The notes under the pieces were generated by a model. It made no database searches and was not told the origin of the DNA. It was given only the letters and a program-made list of their open reading frames with translations. From IMG/VR virus record IMGVR_UViG_3300030419_003589, positions 1-64,000 of that record: a DNA stretch of 64,000 nucleotides, one strand, 5' to 3'. How positions within the stretch are numbered: the first letter of the stretch is position 1; each line of letters starts with the position of its first letter. Source of the stretch: a virus. The position numbers were made by a program, and so were the translations under genes. This document shows, in pieces, positions 15,489 to 25,224 of the stretch.

Positions 15489-16514
15489 TATTTTGTTTCT
15501 AGACTAAGATCTGGGATGTATCTTGTTGAATATGACAACTTTAGGCTAAAGGTTGTCGCACCCACCATTGAAGACGAGTTTTACATAAACAAAGCTTTTA
15601 TGGAAGCCTTTGAAGAAGCGTATCATCAGGAGTTAATGACACAAGATGATATGCAAGAATGGATGTATGAAAAAGGATTATGGACAGAAGAAGACGACAC
15701 AAAGCTAAAACAATTTAATGACAATATAGAAAAACTTAAAATCCAGATATTTGAAAATAGGTACAAGGAAGAACTACGCGAGCAAGCGAGAAAGTATCTT
15801 AGGGTAACTGAGGAAGCGATTAGAAAACAGCAGCAGAAAAAAGATTCACTATTTGAGAACACATGCGAAGGAACCGCTTTTACAAGAAAATGCATAGAGC
15901 AAATTAAAAGATGCACTTTTCTAGGAAGTGAACTTTGTGACTTTTCCGTGGTTGATGCCAATAAAGTTTTTTCTCTTGTGACGGGAAGCTACCTAATAGA
16001 GTCTGATGTTAGGGAGTTGGCCAGAAGTGAACCTTGGAGATCAATATGGCTAATGAAGGAAGATACCGGTCAAACACTATTTACAAATTGCCCAGAGAGA
16101 GAACTAACGTACGACCAAAGAAATATTTGTGTCTGGTCTAGAATGTACGATAATGTACAAGAATCAACAGAGTGCCCGGACGATGAAGTAATTAATGACG
16201 ATGATATGCTAGACGGCTGGTTCATCATTCAAAGAAAGAAACAAGAAAAGGAGAAGCTGGAGTCAACAGTGGACAGCATGACCAACAACTCGAAGATAGC
16301 AAACTCGCAAGAAGTGTTTATCATGACGGATAATCAGCAACAGGCCGATATGATAAACTCCGCAAACAGCCTGCATGGACAATTGCTCAAGAAGCAAAGG
16401 CTGGCACAAGTAAGAGCTGCCGGAGGTGAGTTGAAAGATCAGCAGCTTCAGGACAAGCAGCTGGAGTTAAGGACGATTTCTAATGAACAGTATAAACAAA
16501 AATTTAGGAGATAG
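15468..16514 (+). CDS. tail assembly chaperone-like protein (first paralogue)
   Basis: 348 residues from ATG 15468; the TTG just before is less likely. Residues 30-140 (VVAPTIEDEFYINKAF, then ELMTQDDMQEWMYEKGLW, a helical region and NTCEGTAF) follow the same layout as the protein at 16884: a 'P.N/D..A' start, an EL-T/K-++++ helix, G-[LI]-W, a long charged helix and a conserved T.E..A. Such proteins commonly lie just before the tape measure and are taken as tail assembly chaperones. The C-terminal third is a charged, Gln-rich helix with possible coiled coil. No -1 or +1 frameshift fusion to the next gene is evident; the next ATG follows two bases after the stop. Confidence 0.55.
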   Translation: MKQHEREYFVSRLRSGMYLVEYDNFRLKVVAPTIEDEFYINKAFMEAFEEAYHQELMTQDDMQEWMYEKGLWTEEDDTKLKQFNDNIEKLKIQIFENRYKEELREQARKYLRVTEEAIRKQQQKKDSLFENTCEGTAFTRKCIEQIKRCTFLGSELCDFSVVDANKVFSLVTGSYLIESDVRELARSEPWRSIWLMKEDTGQTLFTNCPERELTYDQRNICVWSRMYDNVQESTECPDDEVINDDDMLDGWFIIQRKKQEKEKLESTVDSMTNNSKIANSQEVFIMTDNQQQADMINSANSLHGQLLKKQRLAQVRAAGGELKDQQLQDKQLELRTISNEQYKQKFRR

Positions 16515-16516
16515 AG

Positions 16517-16882
16517 ATGGAAGACTTCGATAAACTAATAAGGGACCAAAAGGAGTACAAGCACCAAAGAGAAGAAAAATACAGACACGACTCAAAATAC
16601 AGGCTAGCAAAAATACTAAAGAAAAAAGTTGAAACCACTATGATTGGGGCTTTAAGCTCAATAGAGGAGCATTTTTCTTTTTTATGGACAAGTAGTAACG
16701 GAGACGAACTATCTCCAGAGCAAAAGATAATGTTTGATACTTTTCAGAAGGTTCGCTCTGAAATATTAGACAAAGGTAATACTCAGTCTAGGAATATAGA
16801 CGCTGAGTTGAGCCAGTATGACATTAAGTGGTTAAGATATTCTGTAAACATACCAGTACAAAATAAAACTAAGGAGGACTAG
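16517..16882 (+). CDS. small charged protein before the tape measure
   Basis: 121 residues, mostly helical and strongly charged in its first 40 residues (many Lys, Arg, Glu, Asp), then SIEEHFSFLW and SPEQKIMFDTFQKVRSEILD. It lies two bases after one chaperone-like gene and one base before the other, inside the set that precedes the tape measure. I do not recognise a named family; a chaperone or tape-measure-binding role is suggested by place only. Confidence 0.5.
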   Translation: MEDFDKLIRDQKEYKHQREEKYRHDSKYRLAKILKKKVETTMIGALSSIEEHFSFLWTSSNGDELSPEQKIMFDTFQKVRSEILDKGNTQSRNIDAELSQYDIKWLRYSVNIPVQNKTKED

Positions 16883-16883
16883 G

Positions 16884-17738
16884 ATGACAAATCAAGAACA
16901 AGAAGTAACAATTAATGGACAAAAAGTAACCATATACGTTACAAAGCCGTCAAACGAGGTCATTTCTAATGCAGACATGTATAGAGCTAAGATCTGGAAC
17001 AAATGCATTAGAGATGGAATTATTACCAAAAAAGAACTAAAAGCACTAATGGAGGAAAGAGGCATATGGGACAAGACAAAAAGCGATAAAGAGGATGAGA
17101 TCGGCAAAGAAATAAGCACTTTGGAGAAAAATCTCTATAGGGGAAAAAGCGGTAAAAAACCTAAAGTTTCTGAGGGAAAAGAACTCGCCGTTCAAATGCG
17201 TGACCTGAGAAGGGACTTGAGAGAATTAATAGCAGAAAGATTGGCCCTAGAAGAGAACACTGCTGAATCACTAGCTGATAATGGTAGATTTGATTACTTC
17301 GTAGCCAACTGTACGTTTTTCAAGGATTCTGACAAAAGAGTGTATAATAGTGTGGAAGATTACAGCTCTAAAAGCTCTGATGAAATAGCTTTTGCTGCTG
17401 CCTCTATGCTTGGTAACATACTCTACAACCTAGATTCAGATTTTGAGAAGAATTTACCTGAAAATAGATGGCTAAGGACGTTTGAGCTAACAGACGAGGA
17501 AGGAAACTTCGTCAACCATGAGGGTCAAACGGTCGATGCTAAAGGGAATACAATCAATGACTTAGGGCACTATCTAGACGCAGATGGTAACAGAGTTGAT
17601 GTTGATGGAAATCCATTAGATGATGACGGAAACTACATATTAGTAGATTACGAAAATGACCTCGCTGCACCAAAGAAAAAGCGCAGAACGAGGAAGAAAG
17701 CACCTGTAAACACTGAGACTGAAACCACGGAGAGCTAG
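16884..17738 (+). CDS. tail assembly chaperone-like protein (second paralogue)
   Basis: 284 residues. The region 18-130 repeats the layout of the protein at 15468 (TKPSNEVISNADMYRAKIW, KKELKALMEERGIWD, charged helix, EENTAESLADNGRFDYFVANC). Residues 150-200 contain a segment ending YNLDSDFEKNLPENRWL. The C-terminal part is a run of short D-x-DGN units (LDADGNRVDVDGNPLDDDGN) resembling calcium-binding or flexible acidic repeats, ending in a basic KKKRRTRKK patch. It sits 35 bases before the tape measure. Family resemblance and gene order support a tail chaperone role, which I hold as likely but not shown. Confidence 0.6.
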   Translation: MTNQEQEVTINGQKVTIYVTKPSNEVISNADMYRAKIWNKCIRDGIITKKELKALMEERGIWDKTKSDKEDEIGKEISTLEKNLYRGKSGKKPKVSEGKELAVQMRDLRRDLRELIAERLALEENTAESLADNGRFDYFVANCTFFKDSDKRVYNSVEDYSSKSSDEIAFAAASMLGNILYNLDSDFEKNLPENRWLRTFELTDEEGNFVNHEGQTVDAKGNTINDLGHYLDADGNRVDVDGNPLDDDGNYILVDYENDLAAPKKKRRTRKKAPVNTETETTES

Positions 17739-17773
17739 CGGAAAGTGTAGTCAAATTATTTTAGAGAGATGAA

Positions 17774-20700
17774 ATGTCTAAATTCGTACTGACTGCACAG
17801 CTAAAACTACAGGCACCAACTAATACTAGACAAGTTATAAACCAAATGCGGGGACAGCTCCAAGGGCTGAACGTCCCCGTTCAGGTTACTGGTGCCAGTT
17901 CAGCTACAAAGCAGATAAATAAAGTTACAGCCGCTACCAAACAGGCAGCAGGCGCAGCTGATAGTATGGGTAGATCTTTTGGTCTAGCCCTGAAGAGATT
18001 TGCTGCGTTTACTGTTGCTAGTAGGGCTGTTAGTTTAGTTACCAATACGCTAGCCAATGCGGTCGATGAAGCTATAGACTTCCAGAGAGAGCTTGTTAAG
18101 ATCTCTCAGGTTACCGGAAAAAGCATGAGGGAGCTTAAGGGTCTCAATAAGGAGATCACGAACCTTTCTAAAAGCTTAGGTACCTCCTCTAAAGAATTGC
18201 TTGGAGCCACAAGAATCTTGGCACAAGCCGGTATTCAGGCAAATGACTTAAAAATAGCTCTAGATGCCTTAGCGAAGACCACTCTTGCCCCCACCTTTGA
18301 AGATATCAATAAAACCGCTGAAGGTGCTGTTGCTATCTTGGCCCAGTTTGGTCAGGGCGTTGGTAAACTTAAAGAGCAACTTGGTGCTATCAATGCTGTC
18401 GCTGGACAGTTTGCTGTTGAATCCGGTGACCTTATTGGTGCTATTCGTCGTACTGGTGGTGTATTTAAAGCTGCCGGTGGTGACCTCAATGAGTTCTTAG
18501 GTCTCTTTACATCTATTCGTGCTACGACTCGTGAAAGCGCAGAGTCTATCGCTACTGGTTTGCGTACTATTCTTACGCGTATTCAAAGACCAGCTACCAT
18601 TCAATACCTAAAGGAATTAGGTGTTACTCTTACAGATGTCAATGGTAGATTTGTTGGCCCATTTGAGGCTGTAAAAAGACTCAGCAAAGCTCTTGCTGAT
18701 GTCCCTGCTGGTGATCTTAAATTTGTTCAGATAGCAGAACAGCTTGGTGGTTTCCGTCAGATTGGTAAAGTTATTCCTCTTTTGCAAGAGTTTGAAACTG
18801 CTGAAAGAGCTAGACAGGCTGCCGTTGCTGGTGCTGGTAGCTTAGATAAGGATGCTGCCAGTGCGCAACAGGCTTTAGCCGTTCAAATACAAAAGACCAA
18901 AGAAGAGTTTCTTGGCTTCGTCCGTAGTCTCACTGAGACCTCGTCTTTCCAAATAATGGTGAAGACCACTCTTAACTTGGCGAATGCTTTCCTTCAAGTT
19001 GCCGAAGCATTAAAACCATTGATTCCTTTGATTGGCGCTTTTGCCGCATTCAAGTTCGCTGGAGGTTTAGCCTCGTTTGGTAAGGGTGCTGCTAGCGCGT
19101 TTAGAGGCGTACAAGGTAAAGCTGAAGGCGGTAGGGTAATGGCTTTCGCCAGAGGCGGAATAGTTCCGGGTACTGGCAACAGAGATACCGTACCCGCAAT
19201 GCTTCAGCCGGGAGAATTTGTAATACGCAAGAGCAGCGTTAAAAAGCTTGGTGCTGAACGACTTGCAGGCATGAACAAATATGCCGCTGGTGGACAGGTA
19301 TCTGCCTTTGACTCTTCAAAGGGGTATGTAAAATATGAAGATGAAACCTTCTATAAAGGTAAAGGCAAGAAATTCAACACGGCCCCAGTCAGAGGTTCTG
19401 GAGCCACCAGATTCAATGAAGACGACTCGTTCTCAGTAGACCTACAAAAAAGACAAATTAATCTTAACCAGTATAAAAAGAGAATAGAGGCAGACAAAGG
19501 TCTGACAGCAAAATTCAAGAAATACCAAAAGCTAGCCGGTGAGAGAAAACACCAAGCAAGAGGCTTGGCATTTGAAGGCTTGCTGGATTCCCTCGGTATA
19601 GCGAAAACCGCCGGTGGTAGCTCAAGAATGGATGCTATGGATGGCAACAAACTGGTAGAAATCAAGAGTTATGAGAAACAATCAGCAGCGAAGTTAGAAA
19701 AGAATATTGGTGATAAGATGATCGGGGCGGCTCTCAGCCCCATGAGTAGTATCGACAGAAAAGTTGTGCCCAAGCTGACCGAAGCTAGACTAACTGACGC
19801 GGCCAATAAATTTGATTTAGGTCAAGCATGGTTATACCAAGACATAACACCTACTGAGTTAACTGCTGCCTCGAAGAAAGCAGTGGGTAAAAATAAGAAA
19901 TTAGCTAAAGCCCTCGATAAAAAGGGTAGACTCAGAATTGGCAAATTTGCTGCTGGCGGTATTGTTGGCACCACGAAGGTCGGTGCCGCTATTTTAGATC
20001 CAGATGAGCCAGAAAAGAGCAAGCTAGATCTTGGAAATATTAGTCAAGCAGACGTTAAGAACAATAGAAAATTAAAAGCAGATAGGTTAGCACAAAAGAA
20101 CCTCAGTCAATTCTTCAATGGTAGAAAATACTCGCTTACTAGGAAGGGGTTAAATCAGAAAACCTCTGATAGCTTTAAGAAGAACCTTCTCGATGGAATG
20201 GCTGTGGGGCTAGATCATGCTACGGCGGCACTTGGTGCAGACCTTGGTATAGGTGCTCAAAAATTAGACGACGCTTCTAAGCAAGAGTTTATTGGTTACA
20301 TGGCGAAGCGCGGAGCGCCAATGGGTAATGCGTTTGAGGCGGCGGTTTCTGTTTTAGATGGTAAGGGTAAATTTGTAGCAGATCAAGTCAGCGCTCCATT
20401 TGATTTTCCCGGAGGCATTAGTGGCGGCCTAGCTGACAACTTCTCTGGCCTCCCCGGATCTTGGGTTGACGCCAAGACTAGCTATAGAGAAGCGAGCAAG
20501 GCTAACTTTAGGACCAAAGTTGCGAATCAAATTGCCGATGAATTCTACGCTAGTGGCTTGGCCTCACCTAAAAAGAAAGCTGCCAAGGGAGGCTCTATAT
20601 CTGGCAAAGATACTGTCCCAGCACTTCTTACCCCCGGTGAATTTGTAGTTAATAAAAAATCCGCTCAGAGTATTGGCTACGCGAGTCTTAACCGAATGAA

Positions 20701-23700
20701 CAAAAAAGGCGTTGCTGGATTTAACGCCGGTGGCGCAGTTGGTGTTCAGAAGTTCGCAGCAGGCGGGGGTGTCGGCGGCGGTGGTATGGGCGGCTTGGCC
20801 AACCTCGCTATTGTCTCAGGAGTGGTATCTACTGCGTTAGGCAATTTGGGAGATAAGTCTGAGAAAGCTACCGACGCTCAGTTTAAGATGGGTGTTATTG
20901 GAGAAAAGGCTGGCCAACTCTTGATGGTACTTCCCCTAATAGCCATTGGGATGCTCAAGGCTGATAAAGCAATTAAAGCGTGGACAAATAAAACAAACGA
21001 AGCAACAAAGGCCGCTGAAAACAACGCCAAGTCAGCAGGGGGTGGCGGTGATGAAGATCAGGACGCAGCAGGTACTAAGGCGGGGGCTAAGGGGGCTAAA
21101 ACAGAAGCTGAAGAGCAGAAACCTTCCGCCGCAGGCAAAACAAAAGCCGCAGCAGCAGCTGATGCTGAGTTACAGAAAAACGCTAAGAAGGAAGCCAAAG
21201 CGGAGAAAAAAGTTGAAAACGCAACTCAGCAGAAAAAGAAATCTGAAGAAGCATTTAAAGCTGCACAAGCGGAGGAGAAAGCCGGGGAAAAGGCTGTTAC
21301 TGCTCAAAGGGATGAGGTCACTCAAAGGAATCTCACCGCTGATGAGAAAAAGAAAGATCTTAAGAAAGCCAAAGAAGTACAAGAAGACGCTCATAGTGTA
21401 AGAAGCCATGACAAGAAAAATGTTAAAAAAGCACAACAGGAAGAAAAAGCAGCGCATCAAGAAACCGAATCGCTTAGATCGCGTCAGGTAGCAGCCGATA
21501 AAGAGAGTTTGGCAGCGAAGGGGCAGCAGGCGGGGGCGAGAATCCGAGAGCAAGAAACCGCGCAAAAGGTGCAGCAAGATCAGGGCAAACTAAACCAAGA
21601 AAAGAATAATCTTTCGCAGAAAGAAGCGAGCACCGCGAAGAAGAATCAGAAGATAGACTCGCAGCTTGAGACGAACCAGAGAAGACAAGCCGCAGCAAAA
21701 GATCGGTTCATGTCAGATAAGAAGGAGGGCAAGGATGTTAGTGGTCAAGAAAAAACAATTCGCAAGCTTGAGGCCGAAGAAAAAAGATTAAAGAATGCAA
21801 GAGCTAAAAATACAAAGGCTACCCAAGATCAAAAGAAAAAGACGCTTGACGCAGCTAAAGCCCTAAGAAAATCAAAGGCAGACCAACGATCTGCAACTAA
21901 AGGCGTAAAATGGGCCAATGATCGTGCTCGTGACGCTGCTAAAACTCAAACTCAGCTTGGGCAAGCGTTTTCTAACAATAGTAAACGTATCAAAAAAGCT
22001 GAAATAAGTAGAGTCAGTGCCACCAGCAAGTTGGTTGTATCCAACCAAAATATGGTTAAAGCAGACCTAGCAGCACAAAGGGCTAAGAAGGCGAGTGAAA
22101 AAGCTACTAGAAAACAAAATGGAGCACAAAGGAGACTTGGTCAACTTCAAGAGAAGCAGAGAAGCTTATTTGACAGAGTAACGAACGCAGGGAAGCGGCT
22201 TGTTACATCTCACAGGATACTGGAGGGCAAACAGAAGAATCTAGCCAGAGCACAGAAACAGACCGGTCTTAGTGCTGCAATATCGGCCAACCACCAAATG
22301 AAAGCGAACGGAGGCCTTATCAGATCCAACCAGAGGCTTGTCCGAAGCAGAAGAACGCTGAATAAGAGCGCGAGAAGACTTGGCCGAAATATTGTCAGAG
22401 CCAGCGCTTGGACTAATAAGTGGGTGATGGGCATGGGGAATGCTAATCGCGTGACGGCGAAAACAACTTCATGGATAGGCCGAAAGTTCGTTAATGGCAT
22501 TAGACGTGCTGATATCGCAATGAGAAAACTCAGCAAAAATATCGACCGCACGAGAAGATCGGCGGATCGGGCCGGTCCGGGAATGATGAGGCGAATGGGC
22601 GGTGGAATGATGCGTATGGGTAGTGCGCTCGGTGGAATAGGCATGATGGCTGGTATGACCGCTCAAGCCATCTCTTCTGGACTTTCAGAAATAGCACAAA
22701 GAAGATCTGACCAAGCTGTCGGCAGTGGTAATGTCAGAGGGGCAGCAGGTAATGCTCGCGCCGCAGCTATGTCCGAAGGTATGGGACGCATGTTTACCTT
22801 GGGTGGCATTATGGAATTAGTGTCGGGCGGGTCAAAGAGGTTCATGGCGGGTGTAGCCCAAGATGTACAAAACAGAGGAGCGATGGCGGCGGGAGAAGCT
22901 GCACGAACGAGAAGCGAAGGTCTCTTTGAGGCCGTAGATGAGGGTAGAGCTACTCAAGACGATATTGGTACGCAGATTGGTCAAATTTCTCGACAGGCAA
23001 TTGCCGAAATTGATAGTGAAACAAAGAGTGGTTTCAAAGCTGACGAGAAAACGCGAAGACAAGCAATGGCCAACTTAAAAGAAAGTGAAAAGAAATACGT
23101 AGAAGGGCTTGGTAAAACAAAGGGCTCTTTGGAAGAGTTGATGGCGGGCATAGATAAGCTTGGAGGCGGAACCGCTTACTCTAGAGAGCAGCTTGTAAGA
23201 CTCGCCATGCAGAGTTTTAAGCTGGCAGAAGCACAAAGGGCGCTAGCAAAGGCGCAGTTTGATAATCTTAAAGTAATGTCTGCGTTTAACAGAGCGGGTC
23301 TAGCTGTTAATAAATTCCTTAACTCATTAAATACGGGATCATCCACTTTAGCTGATTCTATTGCTACCGTAGAGGCAGCTGCTACAAACATGGGCATGGG
23401 AGGAGAGGGAGCAAAAGCCCTAGAAGACATAAGACAACGAGTGCTTAATGCCGCAGCCGGTGGAGACGAAACAACCGCTCAAGGTAAGGCTATAAATCGC
23501 CAATTCGCTAGAGCCAACGTCGCCAACGAGTTCATGAGTTCCATACAGAGCAGGATAAGCAATCTTGATATTAACACCGGAAGTGAAGAGGCGGCAAAAC
23601 AAAGGTTAGAAACTGCTCTACTGGCCGGTGTCACAGACGCAGATGTTAGAGCTGCTATTCAGGGTCAGATCGCCTCAATGGGCGATATCAGAGGTAAGGA

Positions 23701-25204
23701 CGCTAGCGCGCTAATAACACAGATAACCGCTGGCCTAGGCCCACTAAGAGAGGGGGCTATGAAGGCGGCGACGGCGTTGCTGAAACATGAGCAAACCATT
23801 CTTAAGCTAACCCAACGAAGAAGACAGACTGAACTTCAATACATAGCGGTACAAAGACAGGTAATTGATGCGCAATTACAGTTTGCCAAAACGTTTGAGG
23901 AGTTTGGTGGTTCTAAACTAACTTCAGACCAAAAATTATCTGCCAATTTAGCCAAGTTTAATCTTGGGGCTAGAGACGCTGGTGTACGAGAGTTAAGAAC
24001 CGGCAGCGTAGCTGACATACAGAGTGTGGCAGCCAGTATTCAGACCAGAATGAATCAACAGCAGATTGACAGGCAAACCGGTCAGTTCAGAGACGTTGAA
24101 GGTCTTGACAAAGACAGAATTAAGGAAACCAATGCTAGTATTAAAGACTTGGTTGGATTTATCAACCAACAAATTCAGGCGACCAGAGAACAGATAGCTG
24201 TTATTGAAAAGAGAAATGCATTAGAGCAATCTTCTATTGACGCGCTACTCGCTGGTGACATAGCTGGATTTATAGATCAGCAGGGTGCAGCCGGAGCTGC
24301 GGCAGCATTGAGATCTGGTGACGCTGAAATGGCGTCGTTATTTAGCCCGCAGGCTATGGGGCAAGCTCTTAAACAATTAAGGGAAGAGGGGGCTGACTCC
24401 GCAACCCTGCAAAGAGCTGGCGAGATTGCCGCAAGTTCTGTTGGGCTAGATGATAGAGCTGGACAAGTTCTTACGGGCACAACACAAGAACTGAACGATC
24501 TAAGAAATCAAGGACAAGCACTTGCAGCCGTTGGGGGCCAAGTTTCCCAACTAATGGCAGAGAGCGCTAAAATGGAAGTAGCAAGCGCAGAAATGGCAAT
24601 CGAAAACGCCAACGTAGTATTTAAAGAGACAATGGAAAGAGCTGGCAGAACACAAGAAAGAGCAGATGCTGGCCTAGGACTTGCAAGAGGGGGAATGGTA
24701 TATGCAAGCAGAGGAATCTTTGTGCCAAGAGGTACCGATACCGTTCCAGCTATGTTAACTCCGGGAGAATTCGTCGTAAATAGAGCTGCGGTGCATCGTG
24801 GAAATAACTTGCAGATCCTGAGAGCTATGAATGGCAATGGTGCCACAGTTGGTGCTGGTCCAGCAGGAGCCGCTAATATGTCCGGAGGGGGACAGGTGGG
24901 ATACTATCAGTTTGGGGAATTAGTTAGAGGCATGGGAAGTATATTTGGTGAAAGCCTTCCAAACCTAAAAGCTATTTTTGATGGATTCTCCTCCGCTGTG
25001 GCGAACCTGTCCAATCTTGAACTTGGCGTTACGGTCACGAAGCCTATAGATGTAAACGTAAGACTCCTTAACGACAACATACTAAAAGTTATAGACGACA
25101 GAATTGCACAGGCAGTATTAGAAGGAGTTGCCGAAGAAGCTCCAAAATGGAAGACAAATCAGTCGGGTGGTACTCAAAGATCTGAAGCGATCATACCAAA
25201 ATAA
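17774..25204 (+). CDS. tail tape measure protein with embedded nuclease-like domains
   Basis: 2476 residues. Residues 95-320 (ISQVTGKSMRELKGLNKEI, ILAQAGIQANDLKIALDAL, GGVFKAAGGDLNEFLGLFTS) are the conserved TP901-type tape measure core. Three copies of a GG...DTVPAMLxPGEFVxxK loop lie near 453-487, 936-962 and 2306-2340. Between them are two PD-(D/E)XK-like patterns: Glu601...Asp620...Glu629-Ile-Lys631 and Glu855...Asp877...Asp899-Ala-Lys901. Residues about 1073-1545 form a very long Ala/Lys/Glu coiled coil, and about 1596-1640 is a Gly/Met-rich hydrophobic segment that may insert in a membrane. If the helical length rule (0.15 nm per residue) held over the whole chain the tail would be about 370 nm; the folded inserts make that an upper limit. 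Confidence 0.85.
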   Translation: MSKFVLTAQLKLQAPTNTRQVINQMRGQLQGLNVPVQVTGASSATKQINKVTAATKQAAGAADSMGRSFGLALKRFAAFTVASRAVSLVTNTLANAVDEAIDFQRELVKISQVTGKSMRELKGLNKEITNLSKSLGTSSKELLGATRILAQAGIQANDLKIALDALAKTTLAPTFEDINKTAEGAVAILAQFGQGVGKLKEQLGAINAVAGQFAVESGDLIGAIRRTGGVFKAAGGDLNEFLGLFTSIRATTRESAESIATGLRTILTRIQRPATIQYLKELGVTLTDVNGRFVGPFEAVKRLSKALADVPAGDLKFVQIAEQLGGFRQIGKVIPLLQEFETAERARQAAVAGAGSLDKDAASAQQALAVQIQKTKEEFLGFVRSLTETSSFQIMVKTTLNLANAFLQVAEALKPLIPLIGAFAAFKFAGGLASFGKGAASAFRGVQGKAEGGRVMAFARGGIVPGTGNRDTVPAMLQPGEFVIRKSSVKKLGAERLAGMNKYAAGGQVSAFDSSKGYVKYEDETFYKGKGKKFNTAPVRGSGATRFNEDDSFSVDLQKRQINLNQYKKRIEADKGLTAKFKKYQKLAGERKHQARGLAFEGLLDSLGIAKTAGGSSRMDAMDGNKLVEIKSYEKQSAAKLEKNIGDKMIGAALSPMSSIDRKVVPKLTEARLTDAANKFDLGQAWLYQDITPTELTAASKKAVGKNKKLAKALDKKGRLRIGKFAAGGIVGTTKVGAAILDPDEPEKSKLDLGNISQADVKNNRKLKADRLAQKNLSQFFNGRKYSLTRKGLNQKTSDSFKKNLLDGMAVGLDHATAALGADLGIGAQKLDDASKQEFIGYMAKRGAPMGNAFEAAVSVLDGKGKFVADQVSAPFDFPGGISGGLADNFSGLPGSWVDAKTSYREASKANFRTKVANQIADEFYASGLASPKKKAAKGGSISGKDTVPALLTPGEFVVNKKSAQSIGYASLNRMNKKGVAGFNAGGAVGVQKFAAGGGVGGGGMGGLANLAIVSGVVSTALGNLGDKSEKATDAQFKMGVIGEKAGQLLMVLPLIAIGMLKADKAIKAWTNKTNEATKAAENNAKSAGGGGDEDQDAAGTKAGAKGAKTEAEEQKPSAAGKTKAAAAADAELQKNAKKEAKAEKKVENATQQKKKSEEAFKAAQAEEKAGEKAVTAQRDEVTQRNLTADEKKKDLKKAKEVQEDAHSVRSHDKKNVKKAQQEEKAAHQETESLRSRQVAADKESLAAKGQQAGARIREQETAQKVQQDQGKLNQEKNNLSQKEASTAKKNQKIDSQLETNQRRQAAAKDRFMSDKKEGKDVSGQEKTIRKLEAEEKRLKNARAKNTKATQDQKKKTLDAAKALRKSKADQRSATKGVKWANDRARDAAKTQTQLGQAFSNNSKRIKKAEISRVSATSKLVVSNQNMVKADLAAQRAKKASEKATRKQNGAQRRLGQLQEKQRSLFDRVTNAGKRLVTSHRILEGKQKNLARAQKQTGLSAAISANHQMKANGGLIRSNQRLVRSRRTLNKSARRLGRNIVRASAWTNKWVMGMGNANRVTAKTTSWIGRKFVNGIRRADIAMRKLSKNIDRTRRSADRAGPGMMRRMGGGMMRMGSALGGIGMMAGMTAQAISSGLSEIAQRRSDQAVGSGNVRGAAGNARAAAMSEGMGRMFTLGGIMELVSGGSKRFMAGVAQDVQNRGAMAAGEAARTRSEGLFEAVDEGRATQDDIGTQIGQISRQAIAEIDSETKSGFKADEKTRRQAMANLKESEKKYVEGLGKTKGSLEELMAGIDKLGGGTAYSREQLVRLAMQSFKLAEAQRALAKAQFDNLKVMSAFNRAGLAVNKFLNSLNTGSSTLADSIATVEAAATNMGMGGEGAKALEDIRQRVLNAAAGGDETTAQGKAINRQFARANVANEFMSSIQSRISNLDINTGSEEAAKQRLETALLAGVTDADVRAAIQGQIASMGDIRGKDASALITQITAGLGPLREGAMKAATALLKHEQTILKLTQRRRQTELQYIAVQRQVIDAQLQFAKTFEEFGGSKLTSDQKLSANLAKFNLGARDAGVRELRTGSVADIQSVAASIQTRMNQQQIDRQTGQFRDVEGLDKDRIKETNASIKDLVGFINQQIQATREQIAVIEKRNALEQSSIDALLAGDIAGFIDQQGAAGAAAALRSGDAEMASLFSPQAMGQALKQLREEGADSATLQRAGEIAASSVGLDDRAGQVLTGTTQELNDLRNQGQALAAVGGQVSQLMAESAKMEVASAEMAIENANVVFKETMERAGRTQERADAGLGLARGGMVYASRGIFVPRGTDTVPAMLTPGEFVVNRAAVHRGNNLQILRAMNGNGATVGAGPAGAANMSGGGQVGYYQFGELVRGMGSIFGESLPNLKAIFDGFSSAVANLSNLELGVTVTKPIDVNVRLLNDNILKVIDDRIAQAVLEGVAEEAPKWKTNQSGGTQRSEAIIPK

Positions 25205-25224
25205 AAGGACTCTAAGGACAAGAA

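Noticed and set aside
16480-16520. Programmed frameshift joining the chaperone-like genes
   Set aside because: No slippery heptamer with a following structure is evident and each downstream gene has its own ATG and ribosome site.
20946-21401. 151-codon basic frame on the + strand inside the tape measure
   Set aside because: It is a shifted reading of the Ala/Lys/Glu-rich coiled coil and has no ribosome site or coupling.
21170-21577. 135-codon Leu/Phe-rich frame on the - strand
   Set aside because: It is the antisense of Lys/Gln-rich coiled-coil codons, which reads as false hydrophobic residues.
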